DNA from: Duganella dendranthematis
GTDB lineage: Bacteria > Pseudomonadota > Gammaproteobacteria > Burkholderiales > Burkholderiaceae_D
Reading direction: 5' to 3'
Assembly: GCF_012849375.1 (NCBI RefSeq)
Contig: NZ_CP051684.1
Location: 5,456,001 to 5,520,000 of the forward strand
DNA length: 64,000 bases
Part shown: positions 8,619 to 17,134 of the stretch, piece by piece
Layout of the letters: each line of letters begins with the position of its first letter
How positions within the stretch are numbered: the first letter of the stretch is position 1
The notes under the pieces: generated by a model
Told to the model about the DNA's origin: nothing
Database searches by the model: none
The model's input: only the letters and a program-made list of their open reading frames with translations
Position numbers and translations under genes: made by a program

Positions 8619-9236
8619 ATGCAGCATCGTCATTTCGCTTTTTGCCTGGGCCTGATGGGCGCGGCCCACGCCGGCGCCACCGGCATTGCAGTACAGGTAC
8701 AGGATGCCGCTGGCAAGGTGCTACCTGATACGGTGGTGTATATCGAGGCGGAGGGCGGTGGCGGCGGCAAGCCGGGCACCGCATTGATTGAGCAGAAGGG
8801 CTTGAAATTCCTGCCGCTGGTGACCGTGGTACAGACCGGCGCCACCATCAACTTCCCGAACAACGACAAGGTCCGTCACCACATTTATTCGTTCTCGCCG
8901 GCGCACAAATTCGACCAGAAGCTTTACTCCGGCCAGACGGCGTCGCCGCAGGTATTCGACAAGGCCGGCACGGTGGTCCTGGGCTGCAATATTCATGACA
9001 AAATGATCGCCTACGTGAAGATCGTCGACACGCCGTATTTCGCCAAGACCGATGGCGCCGGCGCGGTGCGCATCGATCTGCCAACTGCCGGCAAGTACGT
9101 GGTCAAGGCATGGCATTACAATACCGTGGGCGGCGCCACGCCGGAACAGGTGTTGACGGTGAAGGCGGGCGAACTCGCCACCGCCGTTTTTAAACTGCCG
9201 ATGAAACCCATCGCGGCCGACGACGCCGCGCTTTAA
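8619..9236 (+). CDS. Secreted cupredoxin-like (plastocyanin/methylamine-utilisation type) copper protein
   Basis: This 205-residue exported protein has a signal peptide ending near AAHAGA (about residue 19). An Ig-like beta segment follows, and then a type 1 copper site: His at 87/88 in VRHHIYSFSP, and Cys123, His126 and Met129 in GCNIHDKMIAYV. This arrangement is the plastocyanin-like blue copper signature, used for one-electron transfer or copper binding in the periplasm. The start at 8619 is preferred over an upstream in-frame ATG at 8577, because AGGGA lies 4 bases before it and the signal peptide begins there. The gene is followed 16 bp later by a membrane GGDEF-EAL gene, so the two likely form an operon. 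Confidence 0.85.
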   Translation: MQHRHFAFCLGLMGAAHAGATGIAVQVQDAAGKVLPDTVVYIEAEGGGGGKPGTALIEQKGLKFLPLVTVVQTGATINFPNNDKVRHHIYSFSPAHKFDQKLYSGQTASPQVFDKAGTVVLGCNIHDKMIAYVKIVDTPYFAKTDGAGAVRIDLPTAGKYVVKAWHYNTVGGATPEQVLTVKAGELATAVFKLPMKPIAADDAAL

Positions 9237-9252
9237 ATAGGATAGTCCCAGC

Positions 9253-11673
9253 ATGCACTTGCGTTTCCGCAGCCTCGAAAGCCGTATTGTCACCTTGTTC
9301 CTGGTGCTGATCGTGGCCGTGCAGGTGGTGGGGCTGCTGGTGATCCAGCGCGGCATCGACAACAACGCGCGGTTGGCCATTAGTGGTGAGCTGACCAACG
9401 GCACCAAGGTGTTCCAGCGGCTGCTGGAACAGAATGCGCAAAACCTGCGCTTTGGCGCGCGGCTGCTGGCGCGCGATACGGCCTTCGTGGCTGCCATCGG
9501 CAACAACGATGAAAGCGACCGCGCCACGATTGAATCGGCGCTGGTCAACAGTGGCCGGCGCATCAAGGCTTCGCTGACCATGCTGATCGGCGATGACCGC
9601 AAGATCAGCGTCTCCACCAATCCGCCGCAGGCGGCGGGGCTAGAGAAAATCGCGCTGTCGATGCTGGACGCGGCCGAAGCGGGCGACGGCGCGATCGGCA
9701 TCGCCATCGTCGACCACCGGCCGTTCCAGATCGTTGCCATGCCGGTCAAGGCGCCGATCACCATCGGCTGGATTGTGATGACCTTCCCGATCGACCGTCA
9801 GCTGGCTAACGACATGCGCGAAGTCAGTTCGCTGCACACCACGGTGCTGACCCGCGACCCGCAAGGCAAATGGCTGTCGGCCGGTTCCACCTTTGTCGGA
9901 CCTTCGGCGCAGGAAGTGGTCGATCAATTGCAGGCGCTAGGCGGCAAGCCGCCGGCCGGGCCATTCGACATCACGGTGGAAACCGCGAAGTACAGCACGC
10001 GCCTGCTGTCGATCGGCGAGGACAGCGGCCAGACCGCCAGCGTCCTGCTGGCGCGCTCGATCGACGAAGCCACCGCCGAATACCGCCGGCTGGAGCGCTG
10101 GCTGATCGGCCTGACGCTGGCCGGCATCTTCATCTCTGCGCTGGCCATCGTGTTCACCGCCAAGCGTATCGCCCAGCCGATCAGCGAACTGGTGACCACC
10201 GCTAAGCGGCTGGAAGGCGGCGACTACAAAGTATCGATCGACAGCACGCGCGAAGATGAAATCGGCCAGCTGGCGCACGCCTTCGATTCCATGCGCGAGG
10301 GGATCGCCAAGCGCGAACAGGAAATCCGCCGGCTGGCGTATTGGGATACGCTGACCAATCTGCCGAACCGCGCGCAGTTCGTGGTGCAGCTGAACGACGC
10401 GCTGCAGGACGCGCGCCGTCGCGAAGAGGCTTTATTCGTGCTGATGATGGACCTGGACCGCTTCAAGCACGTCAATGACGTCATGGGCCACAGCTTTGGC
10501 GACGCGCTGCTGCAACAGGTGGCGGGTCGCCTGCAATTGCTGCTCGCGAATCGGCGCCAGTTGTCGGCGCAGGTGGCGCGCCTGGGCGGCGATGAATTTG
10601 CCGTGCTGCTGCCCGCCGCGAACATCGACGCAGCACTGCTGATGGCGGCCGAGATTCTGCAGGCGCTGGAGACCCCGCTGTCGCTGGAAGACCAGATGGT
10701 GGACATTGGCGCTGGCCTCGGCATCGCCGCCTATCCGGAACATGCAGACGATGGCGAGACCTTGTTGAGCATGGCCGAAGTGGCGATGTACGCCGCCAAG
10801 CAGCGCAACGATGGCGCCGTGGTGTATGACGCCGCGATGGACAAATCCAGCGCCAAGAGCCTGTCGCTGCTGACGGAGCTGCGCAACGCCGCCGAGCGTA
10901 ATGAGTTCCGCCTGCACGTGCAGCCGAAGATCTCGCTGCAAACCGGTAAAGTGGTGGGCATGGAGGCGCTGGTGCGCTGGGTCCATCCGGAGCGCGGCAA
11001 TGTGTTCCCCGACGAGTTTATTCCGTTCGCCGAGCAGACCGGCTTTATCCGCGTGCTGACGCGCTGGGTGATGGAGCGTTCGGCCGAGTTGTGCCGCGAA
11101 CTGGCGCTCAAGGGCCATCCGCTCAAAGTGTCGGTCAACCTGTCCACCCGCGATTTGCTGGACCAGGATTTGCCTGCCAAGTTTGCCGACCTGCTGGCGC
11201 GCCACAAGCTGACGCCTGGCTCGTTCTGCCTGGAGATCACCGAGAGCGCCATCATGGACGATCCGGTGCGCGCGCAGCTGACGCTGGAGCGCCTGAGCGC
11301 CATGGGCCTCGATTTGTCGATCGACGATTTCGGCACCGGCTACTCGTCGCTGGCCTACCTCAAACGCCTGCCGGTGAATGAACTGAAGATCGACAAGTCC
11401 TTCGTGCTGAATATGGAGAACGACGAGGGCGACACCAAGATCGTGCGCTCCACCATCGACCTTGGCCACAACATGGGCCTGCGCGTGGTGGCGGAGGGCA
11501 TCGAGAGCGAAGCCGTATGGCGGCTGCTGGCGGAACTGGGCTGCGACCAGGGGCAAGGCTATTTCATGAGCCGTCCGATTCCGGGCGACCAGATGATCCC
11601 TTGGCTGGAGAAGTGGCAGGCGCCGATCGCCATCGCGCAAACCGACGACAGCGCGGTGGCTGTCGATAGTTAA
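9253..11673 (+). CDS. Membrane GGDEF-EAL protein with extracytoplasmic Cache-like sensor and HAMP
   Basis: This 806-residue signalling protein has a transmembrane helix (about 12-31), a periplasmic region of some 250 residues that looks like a double Cache sensor, a second helix (about 283-303), a HAMP domain (304-357), GGDEF (motif 445-449, RLGGDEFAVL) and EAL (motif 571-573, MEALVRW). Both output motifs are intact. The RxxD inhibitory site five residues before GGDEF is absent (QLSA). EAL residues such as ITESAIMDD, DDFGTGYSS and VAEGIES are present, so phosphodiesterase activity is likely and cyclase activity possible. It sits 16 bp after the secreted copper protein gene, which suggests that the sensor may read copper or redox state through that protein. 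Confidence 0.9.
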   Translation: MHLRFRSLESRIVTLFLVLIVAVQVVGLLVIQRGIDNNARLAISGELTNGTKVFQRLLEQNAQNLRFGARLLARDTAFVAAIGNNDESDRATIESALVNSGRRIKASLTMLIGDDRKISVSTNPPQAAGLEKIALSMLDAAEAGDGAIGIAIVDHRPFQIVAMPVKAPITIGWIVMTFPIDRQLANDMREVSSLHTTVLTRDPQGKWLSAGSTFVGPSAQEVVDQLQALGGKPPAGPFDITVETAKYSTRLLSIGEDSGQTASVLLARSIDEATAEYRRLERWLIGLTLAGIFISALAIVFTAKRIAQPISELVTTAKRLEGGDYKVSIDSTREDEIGQLAHAFDSMREGIAKREQEIRRLAYWDTLTNLPNRAQFVVQLNDALQDARRREEALFVLMMDLDRFKHVNDVMGHSFGDALLQQVAGRLQLLLANRRQLSAQVARLGGDEFAVLLPAANIDAALLMAAEILQALETPLSLEDQMVDIGAGLGIAAYPEHADDGETLLSMAEVAMYAAKQRNDGAVVYDAAMDKSSAKSLSLLTELRNAAERNEFRLHVQPKISLQTGKVVGMEALVRWVHPERGNVFPDEFIPFAEQTGFIRVLTRWVMERSAELCRELALKGHPLKVSVNLSTRDLLDQDLPAKFADLLARHKLTPGSFCLEITESAIMDDPVRAQLTLERLSAMGLDLSIDDFGTGYSSLAYLKRLPVNELKIDKSFVLNMENDEGDTKIVRSTIDLGHNMGLRVVAEGIESEAVWRLLAELGCDQGQGYFMSRPIPGDQMIPWLEKWQAPIAIAQTDDSAVAVDS

Positions 11674-11776
11674 TTTGCATTCCATCCCACGAAAACTGCA
11701 TTACGTCGCATTTGATGCGCGCACGCGCGCATAGCCGCAGTAAGCTGGCGGCATCGTAATTGTTCCGGGAGAATGC

Positions 11777-12850
11777 ATGAGCCGTCTGTTTGCCGCTTTG
11801 ATCGCCGCAGCCTTTGCCAGCCAGGTATCCGCTGCTGAATTCAACGATTTTTCCCCCGGTGCGTTCAAGCTGCAGAACGGCCAGCCGAACCAGCTGCTGG
11901 TCCTCGGCACCGCGCACCTGTCACAGCTGCCCAAGTCATTCGACCCCGCCAATCTGAGCGCGCTGCTGGAACTGCTGGCCAACTGGCAGCCCAAGGCCAT
12001 CGCCATCGAAGCCTTGTCCGGTCCTCAATGCGCCTACCTGCTCCAGTATCCCGAACGTTACGCCGACACCGTCAAGACCTATTGCTTCAACACCGCGCCG
12101 GCACGTAGCGCCACTGGCCTCGATGTGCCGGCGGCCACCGCGCAGGCAGAGCGCATGCTGGCTGCGTGGCCTGCCACGCCAGCGCCGGCCCAGCGCCGCA
12201 AGCTGGCGTCGCTGTTCCTGGCTGGCGGCGAACCTGCATCGGCGACGGTGCAGTGGTTGCGCCTGCCGGCGGAAGAACGCCACGCCGGCGATGGTCTGGA
12301 CCAAGGCCTGGTCGACAGCCTGGAGAAGCTGCGCCAGGTGCGCAACGAAGACTATCTGATCGCCGTGCCACTGGCGGTACGCGGCGGCCATGAACGCGTC
12401 TATCCGATGGACGACCACACCTCGGATGCTTCGGCAGGGGACGAAAAAGCCTACGGCGCCGCCGTGATGAAAGCCTGGGACAATCGCTACACTGCGGAAC
12501 GCAAGCAGGCTTCCGACATCTTGCAATCGCATCTCGACACGCCGGCCGGCGTGCTGGCCATGTACCGCGCCTATAACGCGCCCGGCGCGCCGGAGCAGGC
12601 TTTCCACAGCGATTTCGGCGCGGCGCTGGAAGAACCCTCGCCGCAGCATTATGGCCGCAACTACACCGGCTCGTGGGAGACCCGCAACCTGCGCATGGCG
12701 TCCAACATCCGCGAGGTCATGATCACGCTACCCGGCAGCCGCATGCTGGTGATCGTCGGCGCTTCGCACAAAGGCTACCTGGATGCGTACCTGAACCAGA
12801 TGCACGACGTCCGCATCGTCAACGCCGAGGCGCTGTTACGCGCCGAATAA
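11777..12850 (+). CDS. Secreted DUF5694-like protein (TraB/EreA-type fold)
   Basis: This 357-residue protein has a cleavable signal peptide (MSRLFAALIAAAFASQVSAA, cleavage near residue 20). The mature part begins with LLVLGTAHLSQLP and contains PKAIAIEAL. It ends with MLVIVGASHKGYLDAYL. The GTxHL start and GxSHxxYL end are what I associate with DUF5694 proteins, which share ideas of the TraB/TIKI/erythromycin-esterase fold. The enzymatic role is unknown. The start ATG at 11777 has GGGAGA before it. The prolyl oligopeptidase gene begins 47 bp downstream in the same direction. Confidence 0.65.
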   Translation: MSRLFAALIAAAFASQVSAAEFNDFSPGAFKLQNGQPNQLLVLGTAHLSQLPKSFDPANLSALLELLANWQPKAIAIEALSGPQCAYLLQYPERYADTVKTYCFNTAPARSATGLDVPAATAQAERMLAAWPATPAPAQRRKLASLFLAGGEPASATVQWLRLPAEERHAGDGLDQGLVDSLEKLRQVRNEDYLIAVPLAVRGGHERVYPMDDHTSDASAGDEKAYGAAVMKAWDNRYTAERKQASDILQSHLDTPAGVLAMYRAYNAPGAPEQAFHSDFGAALEEPSPQHYGRNYTGSWETRNLRMASNIREVMITLPGSRMLVIVGASHKGYLDAYLNQMHDVRIVNAEALLRAE

Positions 12851-12897
12851 AAACCCGCTATGATCCACAGCACTTCTTTGACTACATGGACCCTCGA

Positions 12898-15063
12898 ATG
12901 AAGCAATTGAAACACGCAGCCATGGCTGCCGCAGTCCTGGTGGCGCAAGGCGCCATGGCGCAAACCTGCAACGTCGCCGGCGACGGCCTGACCTATCCGG
13001 TCACGCACACAGTGGACCAGCAAGACAACTACCATGGCACCGTCATCGCCGATCCGTACCGCTGGCTGGAAGACGCCAACAGCGCCGAGACCAAGGACTG
13101 GGTAGTGGCGCAGAACCAGCTGACGCAAAGTTATCTGTCGCAGATTCCCGGCCGCGACGCGCTCAAGGAACGCCTGACCAAGCTGTGGAACTTCGAGCGC
13201 TTCAGCGTGCCGTTCAAGGAAGGCGGCCGCTATTTCTACAGCCGTAACGACGGCCTGCAAAATCAGGCGGTGCTGTACACCGCCAGGACGCTGGCCGATG
13301 TGCCACGCCTGCTGCTCGATCCGAACACACTGGCCGCCGACGGCACCGTGGCGCTGGCCGGCCTGGCCGTCAGCCCGGATGGTAAATACCTGGCCTACAG
13401 CACCGCCGCTTCCGGTTCCGACTGGAACGAGATCAAGGTGCGCGACATCGACAGCGGCAAGGATGTCGAAGACCACGTCAAGTGGGTCAAGTTCTCGCGC
13501 ACCGCCTGGCTGCACGATGGTTCCGGCTTCTTCTACAGCCGCTACGACGAGCCGAAGGAAGCCACCAAACTCGCCGATGTCAATTACTTCCAGAAGCTGT
13601 ACTTCCACAAACTGGGCACGCAGCAAAGCGCGGACGTGCTGGTGTACGAACGTCCGGATCACAAGGACTGGGGCTTCGGCGCCGAAGTCACCGAAGATGG
13701 CCGCTTCCTGGTCATCAATGCCTCGCAAGGCACGGAGAACAAGAACCGCGTGTTCTACAAGGACTTGAGCAAGAAGGACGCGAAAGTGGTCGGCCTGCTG
13801 GAAGACTTCGATGCGGCCTATGACTTCGTCGGCAATGATGGTCCGGTCTTTTTGTTCCGCACCGAGCGCAATGCGCCGCGCGGCCGCATCGTCAGCATCG
13901 ACACCCGCAAGCCGGGCGTGTTGAACTGGAAGCAGATCGTCCCGGAGAGCAGCAACACCATGGTGTCCGCCTCGTTGGTCAATAACCAGCTGCTGGTCGA
14001 TTACCTGAGCGACGCGCATAGTCTGGTCAGGGTCTACGACCTGAAAGGCAAGGCGCTGCATGACGTCGAACTGCCAGGCCTGGGCACCGCCGGTGGCTTT
14101 AGCGGCAAGCGCGGCGACACCGAGACGTTCTACTCGTACACCAGCTTCACCACGCCGAGCACCATCTACCGCTACGACCTGAAGGCCAACAAGAGCAGCA
14201 TGTACCGCCAGCCGAAAGTCGATTTCGATCCGAGCGCGTTTGAAACACGCCAGGAGTTCTTCACCTCGCGCGATGGCACCAAGGTGCCAATGTTCATCGT
14301 GTCGAAAAAAGGCCTGAAGCTGGATGGCAGCAATCCGACCTACCTGTACGGCTACGGTGGTTTCAATATCTCGCTGACGCCGAGCTTCTCGGTGGCCAAC
14401 CTGGCGTGGCTGGAAATGGGCGGCGTCTACGTGATGGCCAACCTCCGCGGCGGCGGCGAGTACGGCGAATCGTGGCACGCGGCTGGCACCAAGCTGCAAA
14501 AGCAGAACGTATTCGATGACTTTATCGGCGCGGCAGAATGGCTGGTGGCGCACAAGGTGACGTCGCCGGCCAAGCTGTCCATCGGCGGCGGCAGCAACGG
14601 CGGCCTGCTGGTCGGCGCGGCGATGACGCAGCGTCCGGACCTGTTTGCGGCGGCGATTCCGCAAGTGGGCGTGCTGGATATGCTGCGCTTCCATAAATTC
14701 ACCATCGGCTGGGCGTGGACATCGGACTACGGCTCGTCCGACAATGCCGATGAATTCAAGGCGCTGCTGAAGTATTCGCCACTGCATAACCTGAAAAAGG
14801 GTACTTGCTACCCGGCCACTATGATCACCACCGCCGATCATGACGACCGCGTAGTACCGGCCCACAGCTTCAAGTTTGCCGCCACCGCGCAGGCCGACCA
14901 GGCTGCGGGCGGCGCGCCTATCCTGATCCGCATCGAGAGCAAGGCGGGCCATGGCGCCGGCAAGCCGACCACCAAGCAAATCGACGAAGTGGTGGACCGC
15001 TGGGGCTTCCTGACCCGTGCGCTGCACATGGACGGCGGCGAGGTCAAGGCGGCCGGGCAGTAA
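12898..15063 (+). CDS. Exported prolyl oligopeptidase (S9A)
   Basis: This 721-residue serine peptidase cleaves after proline in short peptides. A signal peptide (about 1-22, ending GAMAQ) directs it to the periplasm. Residues about 30-430 form the seven-bladed propeller region, starting with the family hallmark DPYRWLED. The C-terminal alpha/beta hydrolase domain has the nucleophile Ser566 in GGGSNGGLL, the acid in the DHDDRVVP segment (647-654) and His685 in AGHGAGK. NLRGGGEYGE is also typical. Length and order match the family, whereas many relatives are cytosolic. The open frame extends further upstream, but ATG 12898 is where the signal peptide starts. A clear intrinsic terminator follows at 15093. 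Confidence 0.93.
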   Translation: MKQLKHAAMAAAVLVAQGAMAQTCNVAGDGLTYPVTHTVDQQDNYHGTVIADPYRWLEDANSAETKDWVVAQNQLTQSYLSQIPGRDALKERLTKLWNFERFSVPFKEGGRYFYSRNDGLQNQAVLYTARTLADVPRLLLDPNTLAADGTVALAGLAVSPDGKYLAYSTAASGSDWNEIKVRDIDSGKDVEDHVKWVKFSRTAWLHDGSGFFYSRYDEPKEATKLADVNYFQKLYFHKLGTQQSADVLVYERPDHKDWGFGAEVTEDGRFLVINASQGTENKNRVFYKDLSKKDAKVVGLLEDFDAAYDFVGNDGPVFLFRTERNAPRGRIVSIDTRKPGVLNWKQIVPESSNTMVSASLVNNQLLVDYLSDAHSLVRVYDLKGKALHDVELPGLGTAGGFSGKRGDTETFYSYTSFTTPSTIYRYDLKANKSSMYRQPKVDFDPSAFETRQEFFTSRDGTKVPMFIVSKKGLKLDGSNPTYLYGYGGFNISLTPSFSVANLAWLEMGGVYVMANLRGGGEYGESWHAAGTKLQKQNVFDDFIGAAEWLVAHKVTSPAKLSIGGGSNGGLLVGAAMTQRPDLFAAAIPQVGVLDMLRFHKFTIGWAWTSDYGSSDNADEFKALLKYSPLHNLKKGTCYPATMITTADHDDRVVPAHSFKFAATAQADQAAGGAPILIRIESKAGHGAGKPTTKQIDEVVDRWGFLTRALHMDGGEVKAAGQ

Positions 15064-15092
15064 GCCGCCGCACCAAAATAACGCCTTGTTTT

Positions 15093-15120
15093 AGTGCGCA
15101 CCGGGTCGGTGCGCACTTTT
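15093..15120 (+). terminator. Rho-independent terminator of the prolyl oligopeptidase gene
   Basis: A 10-bp perfect stem (AGTGCGCACC with GGTGCGCACT), a 5-base loop and a T run at the 3' side lie 30 bases after the stop codon. The T run touches the first NtrC-like half site of the ammonium transporter promoter. Confidence 0.85.
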
Positions 15121-15167
15121 GCACCATTTGAAAAACCATTGAAATCAGTCACTTAAAATTTGCACCA
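15120..15167 (+). promoter_or_regulatory. Two NtrC-like half sites upstream of the ammonium transporter
   Basis: TGCACCA occurs twice, at 15120-15126 and 15161-15167, 41 bases apart (about four helical turns, same face). It is one arm of the NtrC consensus TGCACCA-N5-TGGTGCA; the opposite arms are degenerate. The second copy almost touches the sigma-54 -24 element. Confidence 0.55.
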
Positions 15168-15170
15168 AAT

Positions 15171-15186
15171 TGGAACGATTATTGCT
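15171..15186 (+). promoter_or_regulatory. Sigma-54 (RpoN) promoter of the ammonium transporter
   Basis: TGGAACG-N4-TTGCTT at 15171-15186 matches the -24/-12 consensus. The invariant GG (15172-15173) and GC (15184-15185) are exactly 10 bases apart. The predicted transcript starts near 15197, about 40 bases before the ATG. With the upstream TGCACCA sites this indicates activation under nitrogen limitation. Confidence 0.8.
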
Positions 15187-15237
15187 TTGAGCATGAAACT
15201 TTTTTAATTTTCGCATTGTTTTGGGGAGTGATTGTTG

Positions 15238-16440
15238 ATGGATGCACACAAAGACGGCGCCAATGCTTTATTCATTTTGCTCGGCGCTATCATGATTCTG
15301 GCCATGCACGCGGGCTTTGCTTTCCTTGAGCTGGGCACGGTGCGCAAGAAAAACCAGGTCAACGCGCTGGTGAAAATCCTGGTCGATTTTGCCGTATCGA
15401 CCATCGCGTATTTCTTCGTCGGCTACAGCATTGCCTACGGCATCAATTTCTTTTCATCGGCCGAGGTGCTCGCCGCCAAAAACGGCTACGAGCTGGTCAA
15501 ATTCTTCTTCTTGCTGACGTTTGCCGCTGCCATTCCAGCGATTATCTCCGGCGGCATTGCCGAGCGCGCGCGTTTTCATCCGCAGACTATCGCCACCGCC
15601 TTGCTGGTCGGCCTGATCTACCCATTCTTTGAAGGCATCGCCTGGAACAACCGCTTTGGCGTGCAGGACTGGCTGACGCATACCTTTGGCGCCACCTTCC
15701 ACGACTTCGCCGGTTCGGTGGTGGTGCATGCGGTGGGCGGCTGGATCGCGCTGCCGGCGGTGCTGCTGCTGGGCGCGCGCCGTGGCCGTTACATGAAAAA
15801 CGGCGCCATCGCCGCCCATCCGCCGTCGTCGATTCCGTTCCTGGCGCTGGGCGCGTGGATTCTGACGGTCGGCTGGTTTGGCTTTAACGTCATGAGCGCG
15901 CAGTCGCTGGACAAGATGAACGGCCTGGTCGCCGTCAACTCGCTGATGGCCATGGTGGGCGGCACGCTGGTCGCCCTCATGATGGGCAAGAACGATCCCG
16001 GCTTCGCCTACAACGGCCCGCTGGCCGGCCTGGTGGCGGTGTGCGCCGGCTCGGACCTGATGCATCCGCTCGGCGCATTGGTCACCGGCGGTATTGCCGG
16101 CGCGGTGTTTGTCTGGATGTTCACGCTGGCGCAGAACAAATGGAAGATCGACGACGTGCTGGGCGTATGGCCGCTGCACGGCCTGTGCGGCGCCTGGGGC
16201 GGCATCGCGGCCGGCATCTTTGGGCAGAAAGCCTTGGGCGGTATCGGCGGCGTATCGCTGCTGTCGCAGCTGGTGGGCACTTTGATGGGTGTGGCGGTGG
16301 CGCTGATCGGCGGCTACGCGGTGTACGGCGTGCTGAAAGCCACACTGGGCCTGCGCCTGGACCCGGAAGAGGAGTTCCAGGGCGCCGACCTGTCGATCCA
16401 CCGCATCAGCTCTACGCCGGAGCGCGAAGCCAACTGGTAA
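15238..16440 (+). CDS. Ammonium transporter, Amt family
   Basis: This 400-residue inner membrane protein has 11 or so hydrophobic segments and conducts ammonium/ammonia into the cell. Family landmarks are the Asp and first pore His in HDFAGSVVVHAVGG, the second pore His in WPLHGLCGAWGG, and HPLGALVTGGIAG. The N-terminus lacks a cleavable signal seen in some AmtB proteins. The cytoplasmic tail contains LGLRLDPEEEFQGADLSIH, the conserved tail that contacts PII proteins. Three possible starts (TTG 15232, TTG 15235, ATG 15238) follow a GGGGAG box. ATG is chosen. No glnK gene is adjacent, which is unusual for AmtB. Control is probably by RpoN and NtrC. Which of several amt paralogues this is cannot be told. 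Confidence 0.93.
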   Translation: MDAHKDGANALFILLGAIMILAMHAGFAFLELGTVRKKNQVNALVKILVDFAVSTIAYFFVGYSIAYGINFFSSAEVLAAKNGYELVKFFFLLTFAAAIPAIISGGIAERARFHPQTIATALLVGLIYPFFEGIAWNNRFGVQDWLTHTFGATFHDFAGSVVVHAVGGWIALPAVLLLGARRGRYMKNGAIAAHPPSSIPFLALGAWILTVGWFGFNVMSAQSLDKMNGLVAVNSLMAMVGGTLVALMMGKNDPGFAYNGPLAGLVAVCAGSDLMHPLGALVTGGIAGAVFVWMFTLAQNKWKIDDVLGVWPLHGLCGAWGGIAAGIFGQKALGGIGGVSLLSQLVGTLMGVAVALIGGYAVYGVLKATLGLRLDPEEEFQGADLSIHRISSTPEREANW

Positions 16441-16443
16441 TAA

Positions 16444-17019
16444 TTAGCGGTGGATCACCACCAGCAGCGCCTTCGCCTCCGTCTTGCCAACGTTGCGGAT
16501 GATGTGCTGCTGGTCGCCCGGGTAGCGCGCCGTGCTGCCCAGTTTGACCTTCTTCTTGTCGTTACCGACTTCCACCTCGACTGAGCCGTGCAGCAGGGTC
16601 AGATGCTCCTGCGCGCCCGGATCGTGGCCTTGCGAGGCCAGCTCGCCGCCCGGCGACAATGTCAGTTCATACCACTCATATTTACTAGCCAGTTCCAGCG
16701 GCCCCAGGATGCGCAGCACGTAGCCGGCGTGCAGGCCGGGCAGGGTGGGCGTCTCGTGGGCGTCGATCACGCGGATGGTCTCGGTCTCGCGCTCGGCGGT
16801 GGCCAGCAGTTCGCCGATCTGCACGCCCAGCGCGTTGGCCAGCCGCCAGGTGATGGCGATGGTGGGGTTGGCCTTTTCGCGTTCAATTTGCGACAACATT
16901 GACTTCGATACGCCGGCGATGCGCGACAGGTCTTCCAGCGTCAGGCCGCGGGCCAGGCGCAGGCGCTGCAGGGCGGCGCCGACTTCAGGTGGGGCATTGG
17001 ACGAAACGAGTGTGTTCAT
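16444..17019 (-). CDS. XRE-type regulator with C-terminal cupin domain
   Basis: This 191-residue transcription factor has a helix-turn-helix of the XRE type (about 13-68, with GLTLEDLSRIAGVSKSMLSQ). A C-terminal cupin (about 115-188) contains YEWYELTLSPGGEL and GDQQHIIRNVG and may bind an amino acid or small acid. Such HTH-cupin proteins often repress amino acid catabolism operons until the substrate appears. The gene is divergent from kbl, with 115 bp between them holding a perfect inverted repeat. The start ATG 17019 (MNTLVSS) is chosen, because upstream codons are not family-like even though the frame stays open. The stop is 3 bp from the end of the convergent amt gene. Confidence 0.88.
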   Translation of the reverse strand: MNTLVSSNAPPEVGAALQRLRLARGLTLEDLSRIAGVSKSMLSQIEREKANPTIAITWRLANALGVQIGELLATAERETETIRVIDAHETPTLPGLHAGYVLRILGPLELASKYEWYELTLSPGGELASQGHDPGAQEHLTLLHGSVEVEVGNDKKKVKLGSTARYPGDQQHIIRNVGKTEAKALLVVIHR

Positions 17020-17064
17020 TATAGTGGTTGCGGAGTTCACTGGTTCTCTATAAAATTCAATATA

Positions 17065-17080
17065 TCGAATTTGAATTCGA
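17065..17080. promoter_or_regulatory. Palindromic operator between the XRE-cupin gene and kbl
   Basis: A perfect 7-bp inverted repeat with a 2-base centre (TCGAATT-TG-AATTCGA) lies mid-way in the divergent gap. A related half, ACGAATTTCG, is repeated a few bases downstream at 17083-17094. The position suits binding by the adjacent regulator. The assignment is inference. Confidence 0.55.
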
Positions 17081-17134
17081 CATAACGAATTTCGCATAAG
17101 ATGGCGGAATCGTATCACAGACCTGAGGACCATC

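Noticed and set aside
12775..15027. Minus-strand frame of 750 codons opposite the prolyl oligopeptidase
   Set aside because: It is a codon-bias shadow; the oligopeptidase has its full catalytic triad and terminator.
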